DNA from: JAJYQH01 sp036261615
Lineage (GTDB): Bacteria; Actinomycetota; Actinomycetes; Propionibacteriales; Propionibacteriaceae
Assembly: GCA_036261615.1 (NCBI GenBank)
Contig: DATAKK010000054.1
Coordinates: 1 to 20,770, forward strand
DNA length: 20,770 bases
Direction of reading: 5' to 3'
Shown: piece by piece, positions 1 to 6,629 of the stretch
Numbering within the stretch: the stretch's first letter is position 1
How the letters are laid out: the number at the start of each line of letters is the position of its first letter
Position numbers and translations under genes: made by a program
The notes under the pieces: model-generated
Told to the model about the DNA's origin: nothing
Database searches by the model: none
What the model saw: the letters and a program-made list of their open reading frames with translations, nothing else

Positions 1-99
1 CCACCTCCTCCCTGAGCCGCGCGGCACGTCATCGTTGCACGCAGAGCAGGGCGTTGTCGCTCAATCCGGCGACATCCGGGCGCACGTCGCCCGTGCGGG

Positions 100-813
100 T
101 CAGACGTGGATGCCGCACTCGGTCTTGCCGTGACCCGACCACCGGCCGGAGCGCGGGTCGTCACCCGGCTCCACCCGACGCGTGCAGGGCGCGCACCCGA
201 TGCTCGGAAAGCCGTTGTCCCGCAGCGGATGACGCACCAGGGAGTGCTCGCTCTCGTAGCTCAGCAGCTGCTCGGTGGTCCACCGCACGAGCGGGTTGAC
301 CTTGAGCAGGTCGTGGGCGTCGTCCCAGGCGACGGCCGGGGCCTGCGATCGCGTCGGCGAGTCCTCACGACGAAGGCCGGTGACCCACGCGGCGTAGGGC
401 TCGAGCGCTCGCGCCAGCGGATCGACCTTGCGCAAGAAGCAGCACAGCCCCGGATCGCGGTCGTGCAGAGCGGGTCCGTACTCGAGGTCCTGCTCCTCGA
501 CGCTCTGCCGGGGCCGGACGTCCAGCACGCGCACCGGCAGCTGCCGGGCCACGCTCGCCCGCGTGGCGAGCGTCTCGGCGAAGTGCAGCCCGGTGTCGAG
601 GAACAGCACCTCGACGTCGGGCACGACCGTCGAGACCAGGTGCGGCAGCACGGCGTCCTGCATGCTCGAGGCCACGACGAGCCGGCCACCGACGTCCCCG
701 ACCGCGGCGGCGGCCCACGCCACGATCTCGTCGGCGGGCGCGTCGTCGAGCTCAGGTGCAGCGCGTTCGGCCACGGTGCGCAGCCGCTGACCGGCCGCTG
801 CGGCGAGGCTCAT
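100..813 (-). CDS. cysH: Assimilatory adenylyl-sulfate (APS) reductase
   Basis: This 237-aa protein reduces activated sulfate (APS) to sulfite in the cytoplasm, the step before sulfite reductase. It belongs to the PAPS/APS reductase family. An SSMQD nucleotide-binding loop lies near residues 49-53. A CC pair (C124, C125) and a CxxC pair (C207, C210) are the four [4Fe-4S] ligands that mark APS-using enzymes, and the catalytic-Cys motif ECGIH is at 232-236. I chose the ATG at 813 because it overlaps the stop of the upstream sulfite reductase (ATGA), which implies translational coupling. A start at 846 would run further into that gene. After the stop there is a 6-bp hairpin (81-97). A strong GGGAGGAGG ribosome binding site at the window edge shows that the operon continues to the left. 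The family call is firm; APS over PAPS preference is inferred from the four cysteines. Confidence 0.95.
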   Translation of the reverse strand: MSLAAAAGQRLRTVAERAAPELDDAPADEIVAWAAAAVGDVGGRLVVASSMQDAVLPHLVSTVVPDVEVLFLDTGLHFAETLATRASVARQLPVRVLDVRPRQSVEEQDLEYGPALHDRDPGLCCFLRKVDPLARALEPYAAWVTGLRREDSPTRSQAPAVAWDDAHDLLKVNPLVRWTTEQLLSYESEHSLVRHPLRDNGFPSIGCAPCTRRVEPGDDPRSGRWSGHGKTECGIHV

Positions 814-2501
814 ACGAGCTCCTCCTCGTCGACGCGCACGGCCCACTGCGCGAACCGCTCCCCCGGATCGCGGCCGGCGACGTAGCGCCGCACCACCCGC
901 TCGACGTACTCGGGCAGCTGATCGGCCGTGACCTTGTGGCCGCGCACCTTGCGACCGAAGCCGGCGTCGAGACCCAGCGCACCGCCGAGGTGCACCTGGA
1001 ATCCGGGCGCCTGCGTGCCGTCGTCCGTCGTGACGATCTGGCCCTTCAGCCCGATGTCGGCGACCTGCACTCGGGCGCAGGAGTTGGGGCAGCCGTTGAC
1101 GTTCAGCGTGATGGGCGCGTCGAGGTCGTCGCCGACGTCGGCGAGCCGGCGCTCCAGCTCCGCGACGGCCCGCGCCGCGGTCTGCTTCGTCTCGACGATG
1201 GCGAGCTTGCAGAACTCGATGCCGGTGCAGGCCAGCGTGTGCCGCCGGAACGGGCTCGGCCGGGCCTGCAGGCCGAGGGCCTCGAGACCAGACACGAGCG
1301 ACGGCACCCGGCCCTCGTCGACGTCCAGCACGAGCACCTTCTGGTGCGGCGTGAGCCTCACGCGCCGCGACCCGTGGCGCTCCACCAGGTCGGCGAGCTC
1401 GCGCAGCAGCGTGCCCGAGACGCGCCCGGCGACGGGCGTCGCACCGACGAAGAAGCGCCCGTCCCGCTGGCGGTGCACACCGACGTGGTCACCGGGGTCG
1501 GCGGACGGCGGCGCCGCGGGCCCGTCGAGCAGGGGACGGCCGAGGTACTCCTCGACGACCGACCGGAAGCGCTCGACACCCCAGTCGGCGAGCAGGTACT
1601 TCAGCCGCGCCTTGGTGCGCAGCCGCCGGTACCCGTGGTCGCGGAACACCGACGTCACGGCCGCCCAGACGTCGGGCACGTCCTCGAGGGGCACCCACGC
1701 GCCCAGCCGCTCGGCGAGGCGCGGGTCGGTCGAGAGGCCGCCGCCGACCCACACGTCGAAGCCCGGGCCGTGCTGGGGGTGCACGACGCCGGTGAAGGCG
1801 ATGTCGTTGATCTCGTGCACCACGTCGCTCACCGGCATGCCGGTGAGCGCGGTCTTGTACTTGCGGGGCAGGTTGCTGAAGTCGGGGTTGCCGACGTAGC
1901 GCCGCGTGATCTCCTCGATCGCCGGCGTGGGGTCGACGATCTCGTCGGCGTGGATGCCGGCCACCGGGCTGCCGAGCACCACGCGCGGGCAGTCACCGCA
2001 GGCCTCGGTGGTCTGCAGCCCCACGGCCTCGAGCCGGCGCCAGATGGCCGGGACGTCCTCGATGCGCACCCAGTGCAGCTGCACGTTCTGCCGGTCGGTG
2101 AGGTCGGCGGTGTCACGGCCGTGGGTGGTCGACACCTCGCCCACCACGCGCAGCTGGTCGGTGGTGAGCGCTCCGCCGTCCACGCGCACCCGCAGCATGA
2201 AGAAGCGGTCCTCGCGCTCATGGGGCTCCAGCGAGGCGGTGCGGCCGCCGTCGATGCCGGGGCGGCGCTGGGTGTAGAGGCCCCACCACCGGAACCGGCC
2301 GCGCAGGTCGTCACCCGGGATCGAGTCGAAACCGTTGCGGGAGTATATCTCTTCGATGCGCTGCCGGACGTTGAGCGGGTCCTCCTCGGCCTTGAGGCGC
2401 TCGTTGGCGTTGAGCGGGGTGCGGTCGCCGGCGGCCCACTGGCCGTGCTGCTGCCGGCGCGTGGCGGGCCGGCCGGGGCGGTCTGCTGCGGTGGAGGTCA
2501 T
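810..2501 (-). CDS. sir: Ferredoxin-dependent sulfite reductase (SirA/NirA type)
   Basis: This 563-aa siroheme/[4Fe-4S] enzyme carries out six-electron reduction of sulfite to sulfide for cysteine synthesis. C425-x5-C431 (CTGIEFC) and C471-x3-C475 (CPNSC) are the cluster and siroheme ligands. Y76 (WWGLYTQR) and C168 (TTEACGDC) are 92 residues apart, the same spacing as the Tyr-Cys pair that is covalently linked in the mycobacterial enzyme. That pair, and the overall resemblance to the mycobacterial protein as I remember it, favour sulfite over nitrite reductase. Length is normal for the family. The ATG at 2501 has a GAGG ribosome binding site 5 bases upstream. It is first in an operon with cysH (4-base overlap). 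A cysteine leader peptide lies 84 bases upstream, so expression probably responds to cysteine supply. Nitrite reductase is the main alternative, but cysH next door argues against it. Confidence 0.94.
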   Translation of the reverse strand: MTSTAADRPGRPATRRQQHGQWAAGDRTPLNANERLKAEEDPLNVRQRIEEIYSRNGFDSIPGDDLRGRFRWWGLYTQRRPGIDGGRTASLEPHEREDRFFMLRVRVDGGALTTDQLRVVGEVSTTHGRDTADLTDRQNVQLHWVRIEDVPAIWRRLEAVGLQTTEACGDCPRVVLGSPVAGIHADEIVDPTPAIEEITRRYVGNPDFSNLPRKYKTALTGMPVSDVVHEINDIAFTGVVHPQHGPGFDVWVGGGLSTDPRLAERLGAWVPLEDVPDVWAAVTSVFRDHGYRRLRTKARLKYLLADWGVERFRSVVEEYLGRPLLDGPAAPPSADPGDHVGVHRQRDGRFFVGATPVAGRVSGTLLRELADLVERHGSRRVRLTPHQKVLVLDVDEGRVPSLVSGLEALGLQARPSPFRRHTLACTGIEFCKLAIVETKQTAARAVAELERRLADVGDDLDAPITLNVNGCPNSCARVQVADIGLKGQIVTTDDGTQAPGFQVHLGGALGLDAGFGRKVRGHKVTADQLPEYVERVVRRYVAGRDPGERFAQWAVRVDEEELV

Positions 2502-2512
2502 GCGTGCCTCAT

Positions 2513-2576
2513 CGGTGCTGGGCGTGCGGCACCGACGGCGGTGCTGCGCGCGACGACTGACGACGAGTGCGTCGTC
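2513..2576 (-). promoter_or_regulatory. Candidate attenuator / RBS-masking hairpins before sulfite reductase
   Basis: Between the leader-peptide stop and the sulfite reductase start there are competing inverted repeats. A 7-bp stem with a 4-base loop occupies 2559-2576, and its 5' arm (transcript sense) can instead pair with 2551-2557. Further on, the transcript carries GCACCG (2539-2544), CGGTGC (2529-2534) and GCACCG again (2513-2518). The middle segment can pair with the first copy or with the second, and the second abuts the GATGAGG ribosome binding site at 2507-2512. This is the geometry of a switch driven by ribosome position on the leader. No U-tract is seen, so masking of translation initiation or Rho control fits better than an intrinsic terminator. 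Pairing was read by eye only. Confidence 0.45.
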
Positions 2577-2585
2577 GGGCCGGGG

Positions 2586-2669
2586 TCAGCAGCCGCGACA
2601 GGCCATGCTGCGGGTGCGCCCGAGGTCGACGTGGCGTCGACTCACGAGGAGGGGCTGCACCGGGGTCAC
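2586..2669 (-). CDS. Cysteine-type leader peptide (27 aa)
   Basis: This short frame is on the minus strand with a GTG at 2669, and in-frame GTGs at 2657 and 2642 are possible later starts. It ends in RRHVDLGRTRSMACRGC and a TGA at 2586. The RRHVDL-x-R-x3-S-x2-C-R core closing with cysteines is the pattern of small actinobacterial leader peptides found in front of sulfur-assimilation operons. Here it sits 84 bases upstream of sulfite reductase on the same strand. The likely role is cis-acting: ribosome stalling at the terminal Cys codons when charged tRNA-Cys is scarce changes the downstream fold. I see no strong ribosome binding site, so the exact start is uncertain. The motif and the position together make the call strong. 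Confidence 0.82.
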   Translation of the reverse strand: MTPVQPLLVSRRHVDLGRTRSMACRGC

Positions 2670-2730
2670 GCGACGAGCCTGGCAGCGTCGTCCGGCGTCC
2701 GGAGCCCCGCTCTCAGCATGTGGGCAGCTC

Positions 2731-2763
2731 GGGTGCGGCCGCCGGCGCGCGGCCGCCGCACCC
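2731..2763 (-). terminator. GC-rich hairpin between the acyltransferase and the cys leader
   Basis: Perfect 9-bp arms (GGGTGCGGC at 2731-2739, GCCGCACCC at 2755-2763) enclose a 15-base GC-only loop that can itself fold. It follows the acyltransferase stop by about 95 bases and precedes the leader peptide. There is no T-run, so it may end acyltransferase transcription weakly or form part of the cys 5' untranslated region. The rest of 2670-2858 should contain the cys promoter, but I cannot place -35/-10 boxes. Confidence 0.3.
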
Positions 2764-2858
2764 GTCCCCTCCTGGCTGCCGTCCTGGCACCAGGCTCAAC
2801 GAGCGAGCCCCGCTCAGGTCACGCCCCGGCGTGGCCGGCGGGCGGGCGCGCGGGGCGG

Positions 2859-3428
2859 TCAGCGCGCGGGGCGGTCCTCCTCGCGCAGGCGCGGCTCGGT
2901 GCGTCGCTCGGGGTGGATGCCGTGCTTGTCGGCGTAGAACTCACGCAGGCGGTCCATGTCGGCCACGACGTCGCCGGTGGGCACGAACGACGGCCCGAAC
3001 CCGAGCGTGCGCGTCGGCCGGTCGACGAAGCCCAGCACGATCGGCATCCGCGAGGCGCGGGCGATGCGGTAGAAGCCGGACTTCCAGTACTCGGCCTTCT
3101 TGCGCGTCCCCTCGGCCGCCACGACGAGCAGGAAGGGCTCACCGCTGCGCGCCTGCGTCATCAGCATGCGGATCAGCCCCGCCGGGTGCTGCCGGTCGAC
3201 CGGGATGCCGCCGGTGGCCCGCAGCAGCGTGCCGAGCGGCCCCTTGAACGCCTCCTGCTTGATCAGCACGCGCGGCGACACGCCGCCGTGCCACATCACG
3301 AGGATCATCACGACCCAGTCCCAGTACGACGTGTGCGGCGCGCCCACGACGATGCCCATGTGCGGGGTCTCGCCGACCACGCGCCAGCGTGCCAGCCGCA
3401 GCAGCAACGACGCGATCCGGCGCCTCAC
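2859..3428 (-). CDS. Lysophospholipid (1-acylglycerol-3-phosphate) acyltransferase family protein
   Basis: This 189-aa membrane-associated PlsC-superfamily acyltransferase probably transfers an acyl chain from acyl-CoA/ACP to a lysophospholipid or other polar acceptor. Motif I HTSYWD (HX4D) has catalytic H32 and D37. A PVDRQ block near 76-80 and the glycerophosphate-binding EGTR at 106-109 follow in the usual order, and a hydrophobic WVVMILVMW stretch at 38-46 may contact the membrane. I chose the GTG at 3428 because GGGAG lies 7 bases upstream. A longer reading to 3554 would overlap the divergent topoisomerase start. It is short relative to PlsC proteins, lacks a large N-terminal segment, and the charged C-tail is not diagnostic. 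The acceptor substrate cannot be told from sequence. Confidence 0.85.
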   Translation of the reverse strand: MRRRIASLLLRLARWRVVGETPHMGIVVGAPHTSYWDWVVMILVMWHGGVSPRVLIKQEAFKGPLGTLLRATGGIPVDRQHPAGLIRMLMTQARSGEPFLLVVAAEGTRKKAEYWKSGFYRIARASRMPIVLGFVDRPTRTLGFGPSFVPTGDVVADMDRLREFYADKHGIHPERRTEPRLREEDRPAR

Positions 3429-3537
3429 GAGGGCGCTCCCGCCTGCACCATGGGGGAACCATAGGGCCAACGGCGACCACCCACCTCCACGTGGCGCTGC
3501 GGTTGCAGGGCGCTCGACCCGGCCACAGGATGCGGAC

Positions 3538-4575
3538 ATGCCCCGCCTGCGCACCGTGTCGCCGTCCCAGCCCGGCTACACGCGCCGCCGCAGCGGCAAG
3601 GGCTTCGTCTACCTCGACGGCTGCGAGCGCCTCACGGACCCCGAGGAGGTCGCGCGCATCAAGGCGCTGGTGATCCCCCCTGCGTGGAGGGACGTCTGGA
3701 TCTGCAAGGCCGCCAACGGCCACATCCAGGCGGTGGGCACGGACGACGCCGGACGGCGGCAGTACCTGTACCACCCCGTGTGGCGGCAGAAGCGCGACCA
3801 GGCCAAGCACGACCGCGTGCTCGAGGTGGCGGCCCGGCTGCCGAGGGCGCGCCAGCGGGTCGCCCAGGACCTCGCGCTCGACGGCATGCCCCGCGAGCGA
3901 GCGCTGGCTGCGGCGTTCCGGCTGCTCGACCTGGGCTTCTTCCGCATCGGCGGTGAGACGTACGCGGAGCAGAACGGCAGCTACGGCCTGGCGACCATCA
4001 CCCGCGAGCACGTGAGCATCGAGGGCGACCTCATCGTCTTCGACTACATCGCCAAGTCGGGCAAGGAGCGCTACGTCGCCGTGGGTGAGCCGGCGGTGTG
4101 CGAGGCGGTGCAGACCCTGCGACGCAGGCGTGGTGGCGGCGACGAGCTGCTCGCCTACCGCGTCGGCCGGCAGTGGGTCGACGTCACGAGCGACGACATC
4201 AACGCCTACGTGAAGCAGGTGGTGGGCGGCGAGGTGAGCGCCAAGGACTTCCGCACCTGGCACGGCACGGTGCTGGCCGCCGTCGCGCTGGCGGTGTCGG
4301 CGGGCGTGGCGTCGTCGCCCACCGCGCGCAAGCGGGCCATCGCCCGCGCCATGAAGGAGGTGTCGCAGTACCTCGGCAACACCCCCGCCGTGGCCCGCGC
4401 GTCGTACGTCGACCCGCGGGTGATCGACCTGTACGAGGACGGCGTGACGATCCAGGACGCCCTGCTCAAGCTCGGCGAGGGGGTCGACGTCGGGCAGCCC
4501 GCGACGCACGGCGCGGTCGAGCGCGCCGTCCTGCGCATGCTGCGCAACCCGACCCGCTCCTCCCGCCGCCGCTGA
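3538..4575 (+). CDS. DNA topoisomerase IB (poxvirus-like)
   Basis: This 345-aa type IB topoisomerase relaxes supercoils by a transient 3'-phosphotyrosyl nick. The N-terminal domain (about 1-90, with GYTRRRSGKGFVYLDG) precedes the catalytic domain. The pentad is visible: Arg in FRIGGETY, Lys in AKSGKER, Arg in KDFRTWHGT, Asn in YLGNTPAVAR where poxvirus enzymes have His (Asn is common in bacterial members), and nucleophile Y290 in RASYVDP. The start at 3538 has AGGA (3527-3530) 7 bases upstream. An in-frame extension to 3100 is antisense to the acyltransferase and is rejected. The gene is monocistronic, divergent from the acyltransferase, and ends 18 bases before a strong hairpin. Confidence 0.95.
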   Translation: MPRLRTVSPSQPGYTRRRSGKGFVYLDGCERLTDPEEVARIKALVIPPAWRDVWICKAANGHIQAVGTDDAGRRQYLYHPVWRQKRDQAKHDRVLEVAARLPRARQRVAQDLALDGMPRERALAAAFRLLDLGFFRIGGETYAEQNGSYGLATITREHVSIEGDLIVFDYIAKSGKERYVAVGEPAVCEAVQTLRRRRGGGDELLAYRVGRQWVDVTSDDINAYVKQVVGGEVSAKDFRTWHGTVLAAVALAVSAGVASSPTARKRAIARAMKEVSQYLGNTPAVARASYVDPRVIDLYEDGVTIQDALLKLGEGVDVGQPATHGAVERAVLRMLRNPTRSSRRR

Positions 4576-4593
4576 CCTCTCCCGTTGTTTCGC

Positions 4594-4638
4594 GCGGGGG
4601 CACCCCACTCCAATCCCATTGGAGTGGGGTGCCCCCGC
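4594..4638. terminator. Perfect 21-bp inverted repeat, bidirectional terminator
   Basis: Arms 4594-4614 and 4618-4638 are perfect complements of 21 bases around a CCC loop. A second perfect 6-bp hairpin (4640-4645 with 4649-4654, loop CCG) follows directly and shares the TTGGAGTG sequence. The site lies between convergent genes, topoisomerase (+) and the ABC permease (-), where a terminator working both ways is expected. There is no T-tract on either side. Confidence 0.6.
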
Positions 4639-4681
4639 ACCAACGCCGCGTTGGAGTGATCGTCCCCAGTGGGTGCGCTGG

Positions 4682-4733
4682 CGTGCATGATCACGGACGG
4701 CGAGGGTGGGCTGCCGTGCATGATCACGGACGG
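4682..4733. repeat. Two direct copies of a 19-base repeat with a TGATCA core
   Basis: The sequence CGTGCATGATCACGGACGG occurs at 4682-4700 and again at 4715-4733 (period 33), just beyond the permease stop. The copies are identical and include the palindrome TGATCA inside the imperfect GTGCATGATCAC. The function is unknown. It could be an intergenic repeat element or a pair of protein-binding sites. Confidence 0.6.
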
Positions 4734-4743
4734 GGGGTGGCGG

Positions 4744-5535
4744 CTACTTGACCTCGCGGCGGGCGCTGCGCCACAGGCCGACCGCCAGGGGCAGCGCGAT
4801 CCACACCGCCACGGACGTCGCGGTCTGGGCCCCCTTGCCGGCGAGGTCGAACGTCGAGAGCCGGCCGAAGGCGCCGAACACGTCGAACCACTCGCCCGCC
4901 GACTTCAGCACGTTCGCGCTGATGATGCCGAACAGCGTCGGCGCGACGAAGAACGCCGTCAGCGCTGCGCCGGTGACGGGGATCAGCGCCCCGAACCCCG
5001 CGCCCATCAGCACGTAGAGCAGCTGGGCCACGAGCTCACCGCCGACGACCTTCGCGTCGAGGCTCCAGGTCACCGCGTCACCCGTGATCAGCCCGGCGAG
5101 CCCCACCGCGAGCGCCGTCAGCGCCAGCACCGTGACGAACAGACCGAGCGAGAGCAGCAGCGCCGCCACCACCTTGGCCACCAGCACCCGCACCCGCCGC
5201 GGCGTCAGGGTGAACGTCGTGAGCGCCGTCCGCTGCGACCACTCGCTCGCCATCGCCAGGATGCCGAGCACCGGGACGAGCAGCACGACGGGCGTCATGG
5301 CGGAGTCGATGAACCGCATCATCGTGATGGGTGCGTCCGAGGCGTTCCACACGCGCCATCCCAGGGCCAGCAACGACAGCGCGGCGATCGCCCCGAGGAT
5401 CCACCGCCCGGCCCGGTAGTCGACGGACTTGCGCAGCTCGACCTGCGTCAGGCGAGCGAACGATGGTGCGGCGATGCGCGTCGGCGGCAGCGCTCGCGCT
5501 CGGACGGGGGCTTCGGTCGTGGGGGTGGTGGTCAT
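4744..5535 (-). CDS. ABC-2 type transporter permease
   Basis: This 263-aa integral membrane subunit of an ABC exporter works with the ATPase encoded directly upstream. A polar N-terminus (1-40) is followed by about six hydrophobic segments near 45-62, 78-97, 118-135, 136-152, 168-208 (probably two) and 238-255, typical of ABC-2 permeases. The motif SEWSQRTALTTFTLTPRR after the second helix is the ABC-2 loop pattern. I chose the ATG at 5535 because GCAGGAG lies 6 bases upstream. An in-frame ATG at 5589 would overlap the ATPase stop by 4 bases but has no comparable site. The cargo cannot be deduced; exporters beside DesK-like sensors are often linked to lipid, peptide or drug export. Confidence 0.88.
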   Translation of the reverse strand: MTTTPTTEAPVRARALPPTRIAAPSFARLTQVELRKSVDYRAGRWILGAIAALSLLALGWRVWNASDAPITMMRFIDSAMTPVVLLVPVLGILAMASEWSQRTALTTFTLTPRRVRVLVAKVVAALLLSLGLFVTVLALTALAVGLAGLITGDAVTWSLDAKVVGGELVAQLLYVLMGAGFGALIPVTGAALTAFFVAPTLFGIISANVLKSAGEWFDVFGAFGRLSTFDLAGKGAQTATSVAVWIALPLAVGLWRSARREVK

Positions 5536-5585
5536 GTCGCGCTCCTGCAGTGGTTGTGGCGGAAGGGAGGTGGACGTCGGGCCGC

Positions 5586-6485
5586 TCACGCCGCGGCTCC
5601 GTCGGGCAGTGACGACCCCGCCGTCAGGCTGAAGAAGAGGTCCTCGAGCCCGGCGCCGTCCGCAGCGCGCAGCTCGAGCAGCACCTGACGCGCGGCCGCG
5701 GCGGCGCGGCCGACCTGCTCGGGCGTGCCGTCGACGACCAGGGCGCCGTCAGGCCCCGCCGTGGCGGTGAGTCCGGCCCCGTCCAGCGCCGACGCGAGCG
5801 CCGCCGGGTCGAGCCCTCGCACCCGCGTGCCGGATCCGGCGAGCAGCTCGCGCAGGTCGCCCTCGGCCACGATCCGCCCCCGCCCGATGACGACGAGCCG
5901 GTCGGCGGTGGCCTGCACCTCGCTGAGCAGGTGGCTCGACAGCAGCACCGTGCCGCCGCGCGCCGCGAAGTCCTGCAGCAGGCCGCGCATCCACCGGATC
6001 CCCTCGGGATCCAGGCCGTTCGCCGGCTCGTCGAGCACCAGCACCTCGGGGTCGCCGAGCAGGGCGACGGCGATGCCGAGCCGCTGCCGCATGCCCAGCG
6101 AGTACTGCCCGACGCGGCGCTTCTCGGCGCCCGCCAGCCCCACGCGCTCCAGCAACGCGTCGGCCTCGGCACCCGAGGTGCCGAGCAGCTGCCCGGCGAC
6201 GCGCAGCGTCTCGCGGCCGGTGCGTCCGGCGTGCGCGGCGGCGGCGTCGAGCATGACGCCGACGACCCGGCCCGGGTTGGGCAGGTCGAGGTAGCGCACG
6301 CCGCCGATGGTGGCGGTGCCGGCGGTCGGCGGGGTGAGGCCGGTGAGCATGCGCAAGGTGGTGGACTTGCCCGCGCCGTTGGGGCCGAGGAAGCCGGTGA
6401 TGGTGCCCGGACGGCACGTGAAGGAGACGGTGTCGACGGCCGTCGTGTGGCCGTAGCGCTTGGTGAGTTCGTGGACGCTGATCAT
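5586..6485 (-). CDS. ABC transporter ATP-binding protein
   Basis: This 299-aa cytoplasmic ATPase drives the ABC-2 exporter encoded downstream. Walker A GPNGAGKST is at 34-42, a degenerate signature YSLGMRQRL at about 128-136 (LGMRQ in place of LSGGQ, common in DrrA-like exporters), Walker B VLVLDE at 148-153 and the switch His in SSH at 183-185. A C-terminal extension of about 90 residues after the nucleotide domain is usual for this subfamily. The start at 6485 gives the standard MISVHELTKRYG opening. It is the first gene of a two-gene operon and diverges from the sensor kinase at 6630. The 144-base space between them probably holds both promoters. Confidence 0.94.
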   Translation of the reverse strand: MISVHELTKRYGHTTAVDTVSFTCRPGTITGFLGPNGAGKSTTLRMLTGLTPPTAGTATIGGVRYLDLPNPGRVVGVMLDAAAAHAGRTGRETLRVAGQLLGTSGAEADALLERVGLAGAEKRRVGQYSLGMRQRLGIAVALLGDPEVLVLDEPANGLDPEGIRWMRGLLQDFAARGGTVLLSSHLLSEVQATADRLVVIGRGRIVAEGDLRELLAGSGTRVRGLDPAALASALDGAGLTATAGPDGALVVDGTPEQVGRAAAAARQVLLELRAADGAGLEDLFFSLTAGSSLPDGAAA

Positions 6486-6545
6486 GATCCACAGCCTGCC
6501 GTCGGCGAGCGGTGCGCCCCATCGGCCGCGCGTCTGGAGCCACCC

Positions 6546-6592
6546 CCGACGAAAGTCGGTGCCTCGGGCGCCGGGCCACCGACGTCCGGACG
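6546..6592. promoter_or_regulatory. Candidate operators in the exporter/kinase divergent region
   Basis: Two symmetric sequences lie between the divergent ATPase and kinase genes: a stem CCGAC-GAAA-GTCGG (6546-6559) and a perfect 10-base palindrome CGTCCGGACG (6583-6592). Either could be the binding site of the LuxR-type regulator encoded at 7814, which would let it act on both transcripts. I see no convincing -35/-10 pair. Confidence 0.3.
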
Positions 6593-6629
6593 ACGATCAG
6601 CGGTCCGTGACGCCCCTAGGCTTCGTCGG

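Noticed and set aside
756..3464. 902-codon open frame on the plus strand
   Set aside because: It is antisense to sulfite reductase and cysH, which have clear catalytic motifs. The composition (Ala/Arg/His/Val repeats) is typical of a shadow of high-GC coding DNA.
3429..3554. N-terminal extension of the acyltransferase
   Set aside because: It would overlap the divergent topoisomerase start. The GTG at 3428 has a good GGGAG ribosome binding site and begins the conserved region.
3139..4608. 489-codon minus-strand frame
   Set aside because: It is a shadow of topoisomerase IB and the acyltransferase, with low-complexity Arg/Ala/His composition and no motifs.
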